64,000 bases of DNA. Source: Notospermus geniculatus. Lineage: Eukaryota; Nemertea; Pilidiophora; Heteronemertea; Lineidae. A model generated the notes under the pieces. The model was not told the DNA's origin, did no database searches, and worked only from the letters and a program-made list of their open reading frames with translations. The stretch spans positions 138,205 to 202,204 of the forward strand of contig NMRB01000034.1 of assembly GCA_002633025.1 (NCBI GenBank). The letters run 5' to 3'. A program made the translations under genes and the position numbers. Numbering within the stretch: position 1 is the first letter of the stretch; each line of letters opens with the position of its first letter. Positions 12,060 through 24,600 of the stretch are shown here, in pieces.

Positions 12060-12831
12060 TTCACACTCCCAGCGTTCCCCCTTCTCCAGCTAGATCTTTC
12101 TCATGTAATCTCAAAATATTGCTGTTAGAGTACTGGTACCCAGAAATACGAATTCAGAATTTCATCATGCAGTTCTCCTTGCCTAAATTCAGTATGGGCC
12201 TTAAGTGTGACCAGATCGCAGGAATACAGCGCAGCTTCCAATGGCTTTAGGTTTATGAAGGTTTAGACTGTGCGGTCCATTGTAAATTATCCTGTCGGCT
12301 GGTGCGAACGTATTGGTTATGGGTGATGTAAACCTGCCTCTTCTTTGAGTTGAACTCAATTTTTCAAACGCGGCTGTTGTCATGGGTACCAATATTGTGG
12401 CAGTGGTTCTCAGGTTAGCTTGTTCATTTCTATTTGGCAGTGTTTGGCCCTAGTGTTTGATCTGATCTTTTCTGCTTCTGATTCAAGTCAGTTTCGATGT
12501 TGTTGCCTGCTCCACCTCTTAGCTTAAAGTAGCCTTAAAGTTACGGGAGCTTTGTGATGATCCCTGGTTCATAATAACAAACAATGGTGGTTTGATCACT
12601 GGTGGGTTTCCAGGAACGCAAAGGATGCAAGGGTATTCGGCATTGGCACCCTTATATCCCAGTACACAACACAAGGATTTGTAATCCCCGAAGAGAAACC
12701 ATGTTACAACTTTTGTTTGGTCCTCCCCGGCCAGGGGCGACGAAATGTTGACAATATCTTTGCTATACTACTGATCCAACGTAACTCTTAGCTAAGAGTC
12801 AACGTCTGTTGCCTCAAAATAGCACAGGAGT

Positions 12832-13230
12832 TCAGTATTTTGGGCACTGTTGTTTTGTCTGACGTTCACTGTCTGAATTATTACCACCTTTATCCGTTCC
12901 AATCTTGATGAATACATCTGGCAGTTCAGTAGGATGATCAATATTAGAAAGTTTCAGCTGTTCCACATAGTGGTGTCCAGTGGCTTTCTTGGTAGAAACA
13001 ACTTTAACAAAGGCACATTTGTGAATGGGGCCATCAGTTTTGCTCTGTTGTAAATCAAAAGATCCAATATCAAGGTCAGTCACCCGCTTTCTCATCGCAG
13101 CCATCATGGCCTTCTGACTGTAGAATATTGATACCATGATTCGGCGCAGTTCACGAATTCTAGTGATTGGCAGATTCAATAATAACTTCAAACCTAGAGA
13201 TTTGACGTGGAGCTTGTTTTGGATAGACAT
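12832..13230 (-). pseudogene. Mobile-element-like gene fragment with a GTDKGG motif
   Basis: The minus frame of about 130 aa includes DVFIKIGTDKGGNNSDSER close to its end. I recall a G-x-D-K-G-G motif preceded by hydrophobic strands from a high-copy, uncharacterised transposase-like family in cnidarians and other invertebrates. The rest is not diagnostic. The frame ends soon after the motif, so the copy looks truncated. Confidence is limited because the family assignment is from memory. Confidence 0.3.
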
Positions 13231-13469
13231 TGATGCCTCCTATAATGCCCTTTCTGCTAGTGCTGGTTTCGATCTGAGCAACTGCCCATGCAAGTACATT
13301 TACTTTGACGAAATCTTCCTCCATAGCCCCTGTTCCCCTTGCTGAGCTCAAGATTTCAGGGACATTGAAAAGGGTGTTGGCACCCTCTCTAATGCCCGAA
13401 GTTGTCAAATTCTACCAGAGTAATTTAGTATTTTCATTTCAGTAATGAAATAATTTAGGTGATAAATAA

Positions 13470-13665
13470 AAAGGCAATTTCCAGAATGTTTGCGAATTTT
13501 CGACCCCAACCGGGGTCTTCTTCAGGCTAGAACTTTACAATCCCAAACTCTAGAAAAGACTGAGCTAAAACCCAAATGTAGATCTGAAGTATCCCATCCA
13601 AACAGGACGTGACAGCAATTAAGGAATTGCTGTCACGTCCTGATTGGATGGGATACTTCAGATCT
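13470..13665. mobile_element. Foldback element, GACCCCAACCGGGGTC family, copy 1
   Basis: The end sequence TTCGACCCCAACCGGGGTCT followed by TCTTCAGGCT matches the copies at 14663-14841 and 42730-43207. An inner near-perfect palindrome (13581-13665, arms of about 40 bp starting GATCTGAAGTATCCCATCCA) forms the core. The right outer end is missing, so the copy is truncated or rearranged. Confidence 0.65.
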
Positions 13666-14096
13666 AAGTTATGCCAAATTTAAAATATGTGTTTCCCGGT
13701 ATTTTATTTTACAAGACCTACCCAATGAACATTTTTGGCCAATCATTCTCCGGGCGAAAATCTTAAATTTTGGTCAGAAATTGCCATTGTTTTGTGTTTT
13801 TCAAGGCTATTTCGAATCAAGCCATTCTGAATGGCTCTCATCTCTATTGGTAAGCTTCTTCTGGGTTTTTTCCACACTTTAAGTTGGAACAAAGCCTTTG
13901 CCCATATTCACGATTCATCATCTTGAATCGTCCGCCACATCTGCAACCTCTTTTCCTAGGAGGTACCTTGGTCTTGTCCGCTGTACTCTTCAACGAATGC
14001 TATCTAAAGACCAAGGCGGACCGTTTGGTGGCACAGCGGATGGCGCAGAAAGTACGCAATTGAAAAACTGTGATATGGAGCTTAGGCATTATTGAC

Positions 14097-14520
14097 CTAG
14101 TTGGAAACTAGGGGTGGAAAAAAGGATGGATAGATTGCACCAAAAGTCCAGCAGAGCTCCATTAAGGACTGAACCTCAGGAGGTTTAATGAAACGTGATG
14201 CAAATATCAAACTGTGCATGTCACTGAGTAACTTCAGGATAGTATAATATTTATCATGTACCTCAACATCAGCAAAGGCAATGACAAGAACGTTTGGGTT
14301 GTCCTTTTCTGGGGTAATTCTCAAAATTTTCTGTCTGTGTTTACCCACGAAACACTGTGTGTGATAGCTTTGCTTATCAACACCTAATAGTCCTAACCTT
14401 TTCTCCAATTCCTTCTGTGTTGGACCCATTTGTTTAGTTACATCGTACTCAGCATGCTTTAAATTGGCCTCTAAATGTTGAAGCTCAGCTGATGATGTAT
14501 GAGGTTGAGTGCGGACCTTG
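14097..14520 (-). pseudogene. Transposase-like C-terminal fragment with a coiled coil
   Basis: The 110-aa minus frame, open further upstream, has a leucine- and glutamate-rich start (KELEKRLGLLGVDKQSYHTQ) followed by CFVGKHRQKIL. A Y-H-x-x-x-F-V-G-x-H pattern is, as I recall, typical of the C-terminal part of a repetitive invertebrate transposase-like family. No catalytic region is visible. The stop at 14097 lies close to plus-strand sequence of no known function. Confidence 0.3.
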
Positions 14521-14662
14521 CTTCGCTAATAGACAGCCATGTAAAATTTGTGTAAAATTGTGTCTGAAATCCTGGAGTAACCCTGAGGTTATCCTCAGAT
14601 AACATTACCCTGGAAGGAGGTCAACTTTCCAGGTATCTTAGGGGTTATCTTTACCCTGATAA

Positions 14663-14841
14663 AGAATATAAAGTCAATTTCCAGAATATTTAGCAAATTT
14701 TCGACCCCAAATCTGAAACTCTAGAAAAGACTTTAAATTTCTTAGTCTTTTCGAGAGTTTCCGATTGTAAAGTTCCAGCCTGAAGAAGACCCCGTTTGGG
14801 GTAGAAAATTTGTAAATATTCTGGAAATTGACTTTATATTC
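14663..14841. mobile_element. Foldback element, GACCCC family, copy 2 (short)
   Basis: Complementary ends begin GAATATAAAGTCAATTTCCA on the left and close TGGAAATTGACTTTATATTC on the right. They enclose TTTTCGACCCCAA and CCAGCCTGAAGAAGACCCC. About 179 bp with no coding capacity. It shows both outer ends of the family. Confidence 0.75.
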
Positions 14842-15433
14842 GTTATCATATTGTGTGTCGATTTTTGTGCTCGCCTTCTCTTTGGCTTTATCTTTACCCT
14901 GGGGTAAAATCGTGGGGTTATCTTTACTTTACTCTAAACTAGACCTCACCCATTGTGAGTACGGATATTGTGAATATCCTTTGTTGTGATTACCCTTTTT
15001 GTCGAGTAAAAAAGTCATCTCCGTCATGTCATCTTACCTGCTAGACTACTATTGAATAAAGCCAGAATCAAAGAAAGGAGTTTGTTCGTGGCTTACCTCC
15101 AACAAACAACTTCGAAGAGGCAATAACCGACTGGAAAAATCAGCACGGTCTGCTGCCAGGTCCCTAACATAATAAGTGGCGAAACTAAAGTCTGTCTTCC
15201 AAGAAGCAGATATCCTGCACAGGAAATAGCACCAGGATGCCGAGATTGCCCTCATGTCATGAGAAGAAACAGAGTTTTGCTTGCAGTTGGGAAAAGAAAC
15301 TGTGCTACATGTGCTATGTCTCGTACTCCCCATCCCAGTGCAGATAGAGAGGTCCCAGAAATATTGGCGGTTGTTGAGTATTTCTCCTTTTTTCGTAAAC
15401 TACAGTACTGGTAGTCACGTAACATGCTCCTAA

Positions 15434-15564
15434 AGGCCCGTTTCCACTTGAGCGATTTACGCCGCGTTTTGACGCTTCGCCCATTGTTTGGAAGCAGAGC
15501 GGCGGAAAATAACAAAAGATTTGACGCATCACGCGTCGTAAAACGCTCTAGTGGAAACGGGCCT
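15434..15564. mobile_element. Foldback MITE (131 bp) with TAA target duplication
   Basis: Terminal repeats AGGCCCGTTTCCACTTGAGC (left) and the complement of CTCTAGTGGAAACGGGCCT (right) are flanked by TAA on both sides (15431-15433, 15565-15567). A 3-bp TWA target duplication is typical of PIF/Harbinger elements. It lies at the edge of the broken piggyBac-like gene. Confidence 0.7.
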
Positions 15565-15567
15565 TAA

Positions 15568-16110
15568 GTTGAATGTCCTATCAACTCCCAAGGTGCTTTC
15601 TTCAGAAATGAACAGGTTGAAAAAGTCAACAGGATTATCAATGTTGTCCACATTGACAGGTCCACTTTCTCCCACTGGAGGTTTAAGGCAACACGTTTGG
15701 ACCAGGGTCATCAGCCATCATCGGTAACATCATCCCAAGTACCAATATCTGCAGCATCTACCACTCTGCCACCACCTCGACCACGGCCAGCGGCCTCTTA
15801 TAGGGGGCTAGACCACGTGGTAGAACGAGCGCGAAAACCTGGCCCACGCATTCCCACTCTCCCACGCCCCCTCTTGACTGGCGGATCAACTAAATCATCC
15901 TCATCTGCTTCACTACTGTTCTGATTATCAGTGAGTTCAGTGCTATCATCAGACGCTGCAGTGAAATCAAGAGATTCACGATCGGAATAATCAGTGAGTT
16001 CATCCGAATCTCGTACCTGTGAGTCATCGTCATCCTCCTTTTGGTCATCAGATTCGCCCTCAATATCAAAATCGTATATATCGTAGAAGAGAGCTACCAG
16101 TGCGCTGCTA
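15568..16110 (-). pseudogene. piggyBac-like transposase N-terminal relic
   Basis: The minus strand reads a very acidic region (SDDSTELTDNQNSSEADEDD), an R/G-rich stretch (VKRGRGRVGMRGPG, then GRGRGGGR), and, after a stop and a frame change, GPVNVDNIDNPVDFFNLFIS. An acidic and RG-rich leader followed by G-P and a P-x-D-F-F-x-L-F motif is the usual start of piggyBac (DDE_Tnp_1_7) transposases and their domesticated PGBD relatives. The catalytic aspartates would lie downstream and were not found. The in-frame stop, the frame change and the MITE at its edge mark it as dead. Confidence 0.5.
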
Positions 16111-16432
16111 CCACCTATATCTAATTTGACTAGGGAGTACTAGATGGCGGACTAGGTGAGCCTGCAGCCATATTCATGACTTCCGGTTTTTCGCACTGTG
16201 TTCGCCACCGCACGGAAAGGGTTAAGGTCGATATCAACCATACCTTCCAGATTGTCCTGATTTGCTTCAGCATCTCTTCTTTAAGATGGCCTCAGCACAA
16301 ACTCTTGTGCCATTTCTCCAAACTTTTCTCTCATCCACTGCAATTTTTCTTCCTGGTGGGATTCGAATGAATCGTATCCATCCCGAAGATTTCAAGGACG
16401 GTTCGCAGATGTATGAATTGACCATTGATACC

Positions 16433-16461
16433 CAGGGGGGGTTGGACAACCGGTCACGTGA
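16433..16461 (+). repeat. Left terminal inverted repeat of the 9.9-kb transposon
   Basis: 29 bases, starting CAGGGGGGGTTGG and ending GGTCACGTGA. It contains the E-box-like palindrome CACGTG and the inner palindrome CCGG. It pairs exactly with 26282-26310. The ATG of the HIRAN-like gene starts 49 bases inside. Confidence 0.92.
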
Positions 16462-16510
16462 CCTATCCCGACGATATAATATGGCACTTCAGCTGACGTC
16501 ACTCAGTATC

Positions 16511-18120
16511 ATGGCGGCATCCGTAGTGCACACATCTAACTCGCGTTCCAAACTTTTAAACTCAAATATTCTATTAGTTCACTGTATCTTGGGCGAAGTT
16601 GAAGAGATACCAATCGTCTGCTGTTCTTCCTTTGCCGTTCGGGTTTGTCAAGGACATCTGGCATACCCAGAAAATGTTTTTGTGCGGTATTGTGTCCTGT
16701 TCGCACCAAGTGAACAAGTGGAGATGCTGAAACGGTCGTGGACACCAGCGTTGATACTGGTCAAGAATTCGTGTGATTTCGTGGTACGTAATTCCTAAAC
16801 CTTCCGAACGGGAGCTTGTAGTTGTATAGAACAATGGGAGAGATTGCTCTAATCCCTCAAAATGCCGAGAATCTGCCCGTTCCCAGGGCCAGGGCCCGTT
16901 CCCAGTCAGTTTCTCTACTCTGTTAATTTTACATCCAGTTACCGGACACCCTATTTTCGGACAACTGATTAATGGTCAATTTGAGCGAATTAACCCAATC
17001 AATGCAACTTTTTGGGGTTTAATTATATCATGCTGCCACAAGGTTCAGCTAGGCCTAGCTAGGCCTAATAAATTTGATTTTGTTTCAGAGTGCTGAGACT
17101 TGGAGAGACAACAGAAAATTGTTGCCAAATTTGTTAACTTTTAGGGCTTATTTATTGAAAGAAAACAGAGTCCTGATTCTTTTATGCTGCCAAGCTAGGG
17201 CAAGGCTAATTGTATGGTGGTGGCATGGGGGATATGGTGTGTACATGTAGGTCTAGGGCAGGGTCCTGGGCATGCAGGCCTAAACTTGCTTTAAAACTTG
17301 CTATTTTCCATTCCCAGCACTAGCAGTTGAGTTACATTGTATTGTATATACCGGTACATCCATTTACCATGTTAACCTTTTATATTTTCAGTTCTACGGT
17401 GATGAAGATTCCGGGACGGCATCGGATGATGAAGATGACAGGAGTCAAGCGGTGCTGATCGTGGACTTCGATATCCTACCGAGTGCTCCGGGAGTGTTTG
17501 TTGGAGGAGACAATGGGACCACCGTCCCGGATTTTGGTTTGCCCACTGTCGACTTTAACGAACGTGCATGTAATTGCGTAGTAAAGGGGCAAAGGGTCGA
17601 GGTTTCTAACAATGCAGCCGCAAATACTGCATCCGATGATGATTATGATGACGATGATGAACTGGGACTCGAGGAATTAAGACTCAGTGATGACAATGAC
17701 TTGGCTGATGATTCAGCAGACAGGGCAGAGGATGAGGAGGAATTCAGGGAGGTGCTTTTCTTAATAAAAGGTGTGACATACTCCGATGAAAGACAAAAAG
17801 TTCTTGCGCTGTGCAGAGGCAAAAAAGTAGAAACAGTTATAGAAAAAGAACCAGAAAACCCCAAAGACAAGAATGCCCTTGTTATTAAATGTCATCCAGA
17901 GGACGAATTCTGTATTGCTGGTTATGTGCCCAAGGAGCGCATCCGGGCGGTTACAGCTGCCATGGACAAAGGTGACATTCATTCAATTAGCATTGAACAG
18001 GTAAAGAGGAGGTATAATCCTACAGCGAACAAATTGGTCTACAGTGGATTCTGTAGAGTAGTGAAGAAAGGTCCGTGGCCCACTCTTGACTTTGGTTATT
18101 CCTATGGAATGGATCTCTAA
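16511..18120 (+). CDS. HIRAN-like domain protein of the transposon (two exons, 333 aa)
   Basis: Exon 1 is 16511-16783 (ATG, donor GTG|GTACGT). Exon 2 is 17392-18120 (acceptor TATTTTCAG|TTC). Both are phase 0, giving 333 residues. Residues 1-91 form an unrecognised N-terminal region starting MAASVVHTSNSRSKLLNSNI. Acidic tracts lie near residues 98-107 and 172-207. From about residue 208 there is a HIRAN-like module: FREVLFLIKGVTY, then an EKEPENPKDKNALVI segment matching the E-P-x-N-x-x-D-x-N-A-x-x-V signature, then IAGYVPKE. Known HIRAN domains, as in HLTF and Rad5, bind free 3' ends of single-stranded DNA. A role in recognising transposon ends or gaps during transposition is inferred. An AATAAA signal lies at 18144. 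The ATG is chosen because it gives an uninterrupted exon and starts just inside the left TIR. Confidence 0.75.
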
Positions 18121-18680
18121 AACTGATGAAGAATATAGCAGAAAATAAATTTTATGTATTATATACATTGTACAGCAATAAATAATTACATTTACAAACA
18201 TACATGAAAATGTTTTTCTATTTGTTGTGACTAGATTTGCCAAAATTGGAAACTGCATCATCTGCAGATTCAACATCCTGAAATACAGTCTACAGAGCTG
18301 AATTTATTTCCAACCTTGTGCTGATCTTGCAAAGTCACATTTACATGTACGAGGTTTGACTGTACCCGGTACTAGTAATCGTGGAGAAAAAGGAGTCCGG
18401 AGACCATCGCCATCATCTTTGAAGAGGGAACTCTCCAATTTTACTAGCGTCGCCCTGGATTTAACTTCTAGAGCTTGCCTGTCAAAATGACGGACACCAA
18501 AGATTTGGTGTCTGTCATGTCAGCAATTTTTACCTGAATTGCTGTTAGTGATTACACAGAGCTCAGCTTAAAACACTGCCTGATGGCATCTGACAATTAG
18601 CAGTTTTCTGTTAATTGGAGCCTGTCATTGACCGTGTCCGACCCAATAAATCCAGGCTTGATTTTCATTACATGTATTTC

Positions 18681-21600
18681 CTATAAATCTGGCAGTCGTA
18701 TTTGCTGGTCTTCTGGTACAGGAGGAAGACCGACATCCAGTCTATGGAATCGCTGACGCAGTGATGGTTTATTCTTGGCTGGAAGAAATGCCCGACCTGC
18801 AGAGAACAGTGAACTGTCTTCCCGTGATGACAATACTAGGCGATGCAGTCTAAGTGGATGGTGGGTCGCATCTACATTATTCTCGTCAAAGTCAGGGCGA
18901 TGATCAAAGCTTTCCTGCTCGAGGGTGAATCTTTCGTTGAGCGTCCAGTAATGGAAAGGAAGGGAAGGATCCATTCTCTTCTGGAACTCGCTAAAATAAA
19001 ATAGAATGTGAGCAATAAAATTAGTTTGATAGTCTTGGAGAATATTAAAGGTCACATGCACAGGTTTTTCCAAAATTTATCAGTTCACTATTCTTTTGTG
19101 CATAGGCCAAAAATTGCCAGGTAATTTGTGCTCAGGACCCTGCAATCTGACATACTCATGATACTAGAAATCAGATGACGATCTGGTTTTTGCAGAAATT
19201 ACGTCATAGTTATCCTGGCTGTAGGCTGGGCTGGCTAACTTCTGTTGTGAACATCATTGGTTCTCCTGACTTTTCCCAATTCCAGGCATTTCATACAAAA
19301 AGGCCTTTAAAGTTGAAATGAATTGGGAAATTTCTTACTTGACTATTTTGAACCACCTGTGTTTGAACTCCTGAAGAGTAAAGCTGTCCCCAAGGTGGCG
19401 ATGACAGATTGAAAACAGTGCCTCTACATCGTCTGTGGTCCCTGCACGAGGATGTTCAGGATATCCAATAGTAGCATTCTCCTGTCGTCTGAACTCCTGG
19501 CTCTCTATATTTGTTGTCACTTCTACTAGAGTTTCACGAGAAAAGCCTCGAACTGAGTTCCATGGCCTGAAAAACATTGGAAAGCACGAAGATGAATACC
19601 AAGGAATGCCTTTCATTTTTTATCATACACATTCATTTTCTTAACCTGGGTATATAATACTCCAATAGTGTTTTATACCCAGGTTTCAGACATCCAGGCC
19701 TTCTACGTTTATATGACAGCTATTGGTTCCCAAAATCATAAGTTTGGACAAAAGCTATGTCTTACCTATTGATATCAAGTGTTGAAAAGTCGTACAACTC
19801 TGAATGCCAAGGCATCAACTCATCCAAGATGTATGTCAGGGTCAAGTTGTTGTTCTCCGATCGCTGCTGTTGGGATAAGCCACGCCCATCACTTGCTTCG
19901 TGCCATTTAGCAACCGTTTCAACATACTTTGCTGCTACCTCGAAGCCATTCTGTTGAAGGAATTTGGCGACATTGAAGGACAACAACTTCTGCGCATCAC
20001 CGACTGACTGTTTTCTCTTTCCAACCAGGGCTGAGTATGTCAATCCAGTGCCTGCATCTCTCATGGCTTGATCGAAACCTTCCAGCTCTAATAATGGGTA
20101 TCGACCTTCCCTTGTGTGACCCGCAATTCTTTTCAATAGATGGCAGTGATCTGCCCGCTCATGGTGTACCTGGTTGGTTACCGGATCCACTTCAGGAACA
20201 TACAAATGATGACGGAAGTCAACACCATTCTGACACCAACTTTCTACAGTATGCCTGAAAATGTAAGAGTAAAAGTGGTGTTCAACAGGTATTGTAGTTC
20301 CGTGGTTGTGTACAATGTTTGAAATATTTGGAAAAAGTATAGAATTTAGGGTTTTCTCTTCACTGACCTGAAGTACATAGTTGCAAGTATACTGCGCAGT
20401 TTCTGAAGGTACGTTTCTGGGCAGTTTGGTCGCCATGTGCAAGGATCATAGCCTGGGGGGACAAGCTGCAGTCGAACATGTTCAATGGCAACTTCTTCTG
20501 GGATTCCTTGCTGGTACAGAAGGTCATACAACTGTAGTTTTAAAGCAGCAGGCACAACTTCATTTTCCAGTATCATCACTGGTAATCCATCATGGAGGGC
20601 TGCAATGAGGCACAAAATGAAAAAGCAACCTGAAAATTTTCGGATGTATTGTTAAGTAGTACGTATACTATAAAATGATTTTCTGATGTAAAAAATCTGC
20701 AATCCAATTAGCACATGTATTTAGTTACCTACCATTAATTGGTATCAGTGTGTTCTGAAGAGTTTGCTTGCTCATCCTGGAAACAACCTTCTTGGCATCA
20801 TGAACAATCTGCCACAAATGAAGTGGCCTTGTTTCCCCCATTGAACGCAAAGAGCAGAATTCACCGTCAGTCACTGTTCCTGAAAGATATTAAATGAAAA
20901 AAAAAGTGAGGACTATAATGTAATAGTTTTGGCAGAGATTTGTTCAGTCCTGTAATCCAGATGAATGCAGCAACAAGTATGAGTTTAAACATATTTACAA
21001 TTTACTATTTACACCATCATGACAAACGTTTTCGAAGTACATACTTCCTCTTCAGGTCTACAACTGAAGTCAAAACAAAAATCATGCATACATACAGTAG
21101 AAAGGGAAAGTTATTACACTGGATTAGTCACACGACAAAGGGATTGGAATAAAAGGATTAGAACAATTGTAATGTGAAAAATGACCCGCTGTTGAATAAT
21201 TGCTTGTTCAGATTAGGTTGACAGGTTTTGATATGCAAGGCTTCTTTTATGATACATTCAAAATCAGNATTTTCCAGTATCATCACTGGTAAGCCATCAT
21301 GGAGGGCTGCAATGAGGCACAAAGGGAAAAAGCAACCTGAAAATTTTCGGATGTATTGTTAAGTAGTACGTATACTATAAAATGATTTTCTGATGTAAAA
21401 AATCTGCAATCCAATTAGCACATGTATTTAGTTACCTACCATTAATTGGTATCAGTGTGTTCTGAAGAGTTTGCTTGCTCATCCTGGAAACAACCTGCTT
21501 GGCATCATGAACAATCTGCCACAAATGAAGTGGCCTTGTTTCCCCCATTGAACGCAAAGAGCAGAATTCACCGTCAGTCACTGTTCCTGAAAGATATTAA

Positions 21601-24600
21601 ATGAAAAAAAAAGTGAGGACTATAATGTAATGGTACACCTCCACCAGATGATTGACCCCTTTTTTAAATTAATAGAACTACCATACATTTACCTACCTAC
21701 TACGGACATTCCACATGCTGTCATTTCCTGCTTCAGTTTTTTTGTGAAATCTCTGATATACTGGTCCCGAATGGTATGATATGGAATGTATTGTACTGGA
21801 GACGCATACGGTTTCCTTTTCCTTCTTTCATCCGACAACATGAAGACCAGAACATGTGATGCTGGTGGCTGCCGTTTTTTTTTGAAAACGTTTTTCAGAT
21901 ACTTTTTGTAATCCGCATTGAGACTCCTCAGTGACTCTCTTGCAGCTCCTGGTGTTATGGAATGTGAAGCAAATCGATCAAGTATGTTCTGCAGGTGTCC
22001 ACTTAATCGTTGACTCTGGGTCAATAGAGTAGTCAACTCCACAACATCCCAATGTGCTGATTTCAAAGTTTCCTCAGGAGTGTTGTTTGCACGGAACTTG
22101 ATTTGATAAGTCTTAACAGATTCCTCGAGGCCTGTATTGAGAAACTCTGTATCAGCATCTAGAGCTTTTTGGAGGGAGTCAAGTTGGTCCAGACTGTCAG
22201 CAGCAATTATGTTCTCAATGGCAGCCATACGTTCACAGTACTCCTCTCTCAGCATTTGTAATTTCCCATCACCAAGGTCGGCATCGCCATTCCATTTACC
22301 ACACATCGACTCCTGAAGGGCAGGCTTCACATCAACTCCATCAGCCTTTATCCAAAATCTTCCTTTTGGGTTGGCATCTTTAAGTTGGAGCATAGAACTT
22401 TTCTGTAAACAATGAGATGAATGGTTTTAGTGATGGTTTTATCAGCAAAATTTAAAGATTTCATTACACCCAGAACATTTCAACACCACAGTTAAATGTG
22501 TATTCAAGAAGGCTGTCATTTAAAAGGAAACTACTACCATTTTCAAGAAAACACCCATGTGACTGACTGAAGACATTAGTTCATCCTTCATGTGCATGAT
22601 TTTTTTCCCAACCTAAAGTTGGTCACTTAATCATGACTTACTTGGATTTCAGGTTCTACCGAAACTCCATCAATACGGTTTAGGTTCCTGCGGACTTTTG
22701 CTTCGACATGCAAGGTTCACCCGGGCCTGAAATTTGCAAAAAAAACAGTATTACCATGGGAGAAAATTTTGTACTCAAGACAGGCAAATTCCGTTACAAG
22801 TATCATATATCAAATAGAACGCAATGAATTATGTATGGGTGCTGGAGATGGGAATCTCACATGTTCTACAGTGCTGATTCATTGACATGTACGCCTACAT
22901 GTACATGTGCTTTTCATGATTTCACTACAAAGTATAAACTTCAGGACAAGAGAACATTGTAAATGTCATCATTCCCAAGAGCATTTCATACAAATAAATT
23001 TGGTATCATGCCACACGCATCATGGTCCAGAGCCATTTAAAAATATACACATAGGCCTACCTTTAATGGATCTCCAATATCTTTGTGTGGACAGCCACTC
23101 CACATCGGGCCAGTTATCAGCTTATCTTGATGTGTAGTGAGCTCTGCATCCAGTGTCTCCCGCCATAAGGCGAAGTCCCTGGACTCCTTGATCTGAAGAT
23201 TAAACATGTTTAATATTGTACATGTACTTGGAAAAACATGGATTTTCCAGGGGGGGGGGGGGGGNCCAGGGGGGGGGGGGGTGTTAAAGTATAATGAGTG
23301 AGGCTCAGGAGGTATACTGCCTTCTTCAAAAACCCTGATTCAAAGTCTTTGTTCAGATTATTCCTTTTCTTGCAAAATTATTACCGAGTGTCCCTGATCA
23401 CTCATTCATTAAAGGGTGAGTGAACTAGCCCTTTAATTTCTATACAAACCTGATTTACATGATCAGCATTGAAGAAGTCGATCTGGTATGCAATAAGGCC
23501 AAATGGCATTCTTGTCAGTGGTAATAGTGATTCACTGCTGTCTGGTCTTGTCAATGCTATGCATCTTGGCCACTTGTAAATTAGGTTACTTTTCCCTTCA
23601 GACTTTAACTTCTTCATAGCATCTAAGGAAAGGCTGATGAAGTCTGCGGCTGGAAGGCACCCTATGTCTTCTTGAGAAAACTTCTGATAAAACAGTTCAT
23701 CAAGGACATCAGCATGATTCTTCAGATTCTTTGCAGTGTAACACCCTTTAATAAGAGTTACTAAGGAATCATTTGAGAAAGAACTGATGCATTCTTTCAT
23801 GACTCCTACAAGCGTTTCTTCCGAAAGAGATGGAATCAATTCCTTCACCAACAGTTCTCTCTGTGATGCTGTTAGATGGCTTGGATCAATGAGGGATGGT
23901 AGCAGGGGAAGCTGTGGTGGGGTTGGTCTAGGCGCCACCTCCTCCATATAGGTGTCGACTGTAATTCCCAGTTTCTCTTCAGCGTTGTCAACTGTACCAA
24001 ATTCACGCTGTAACTTTATCGTTTTTGATCGTACAGCACCATCTGGAAAAACGGAAGTAGTAAGTGCCAAAAAACAACACTCTTGTGAAATTAGAGTGCA
24101 AATTTATTATGAATTCAGGGTTGTCAGATGCAGAGGTGAATGTTAAGCGGTGCTACCAGCCCAGGCTGAAAAGGTAAACAGACTTAAAATTTTAGTGATG
24201 TGTTTGGGGGCTGATTTATCCATGTGCAACCAACACCGTCAGCTGTAAGTGTAAAAATATTATGAAATAGAAATACTATGAAATAGAAATATTATCATAC
24301 AGTTACCCCAATCACCAATCTAAAGATGACAGACAGGACAGGATACAGACAAATAGGATATAAGTAAAACAAAAGCATAGACTACCAGCATAAAGCACAG
24401 CCTTCACAGAAACTGAGGAGGAGTGAAATGGCCATTTTCCCACAGCTGCAACCACTAAGGAAATTAAAACAGTGATGTTTCACAGGTAAAAGCCAAGCAC
24501 CAGCAGGACTGACATACAGTATTGCAATTAATTAAAGTCTTACCCTGTACCTCAAATAAGGCTTTGATCTGTAGTATAAAAGGATTATACATGTACATTA

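Noticed and set aside
16262-16510. Upstream extension of the HIRAN-like gene frame
   Set aside because: The frame is open further left but crosses the transposon end and target duplication; the ATG at 16511 just inside the TIR is the sensible start.
21440-21586. Genuine alternative duplicate of exon 8
   Set aside because: Considered, but the copy begins after a single N, so an assembly join is the simpler reading; listed as a duplication, not as a gene exon.
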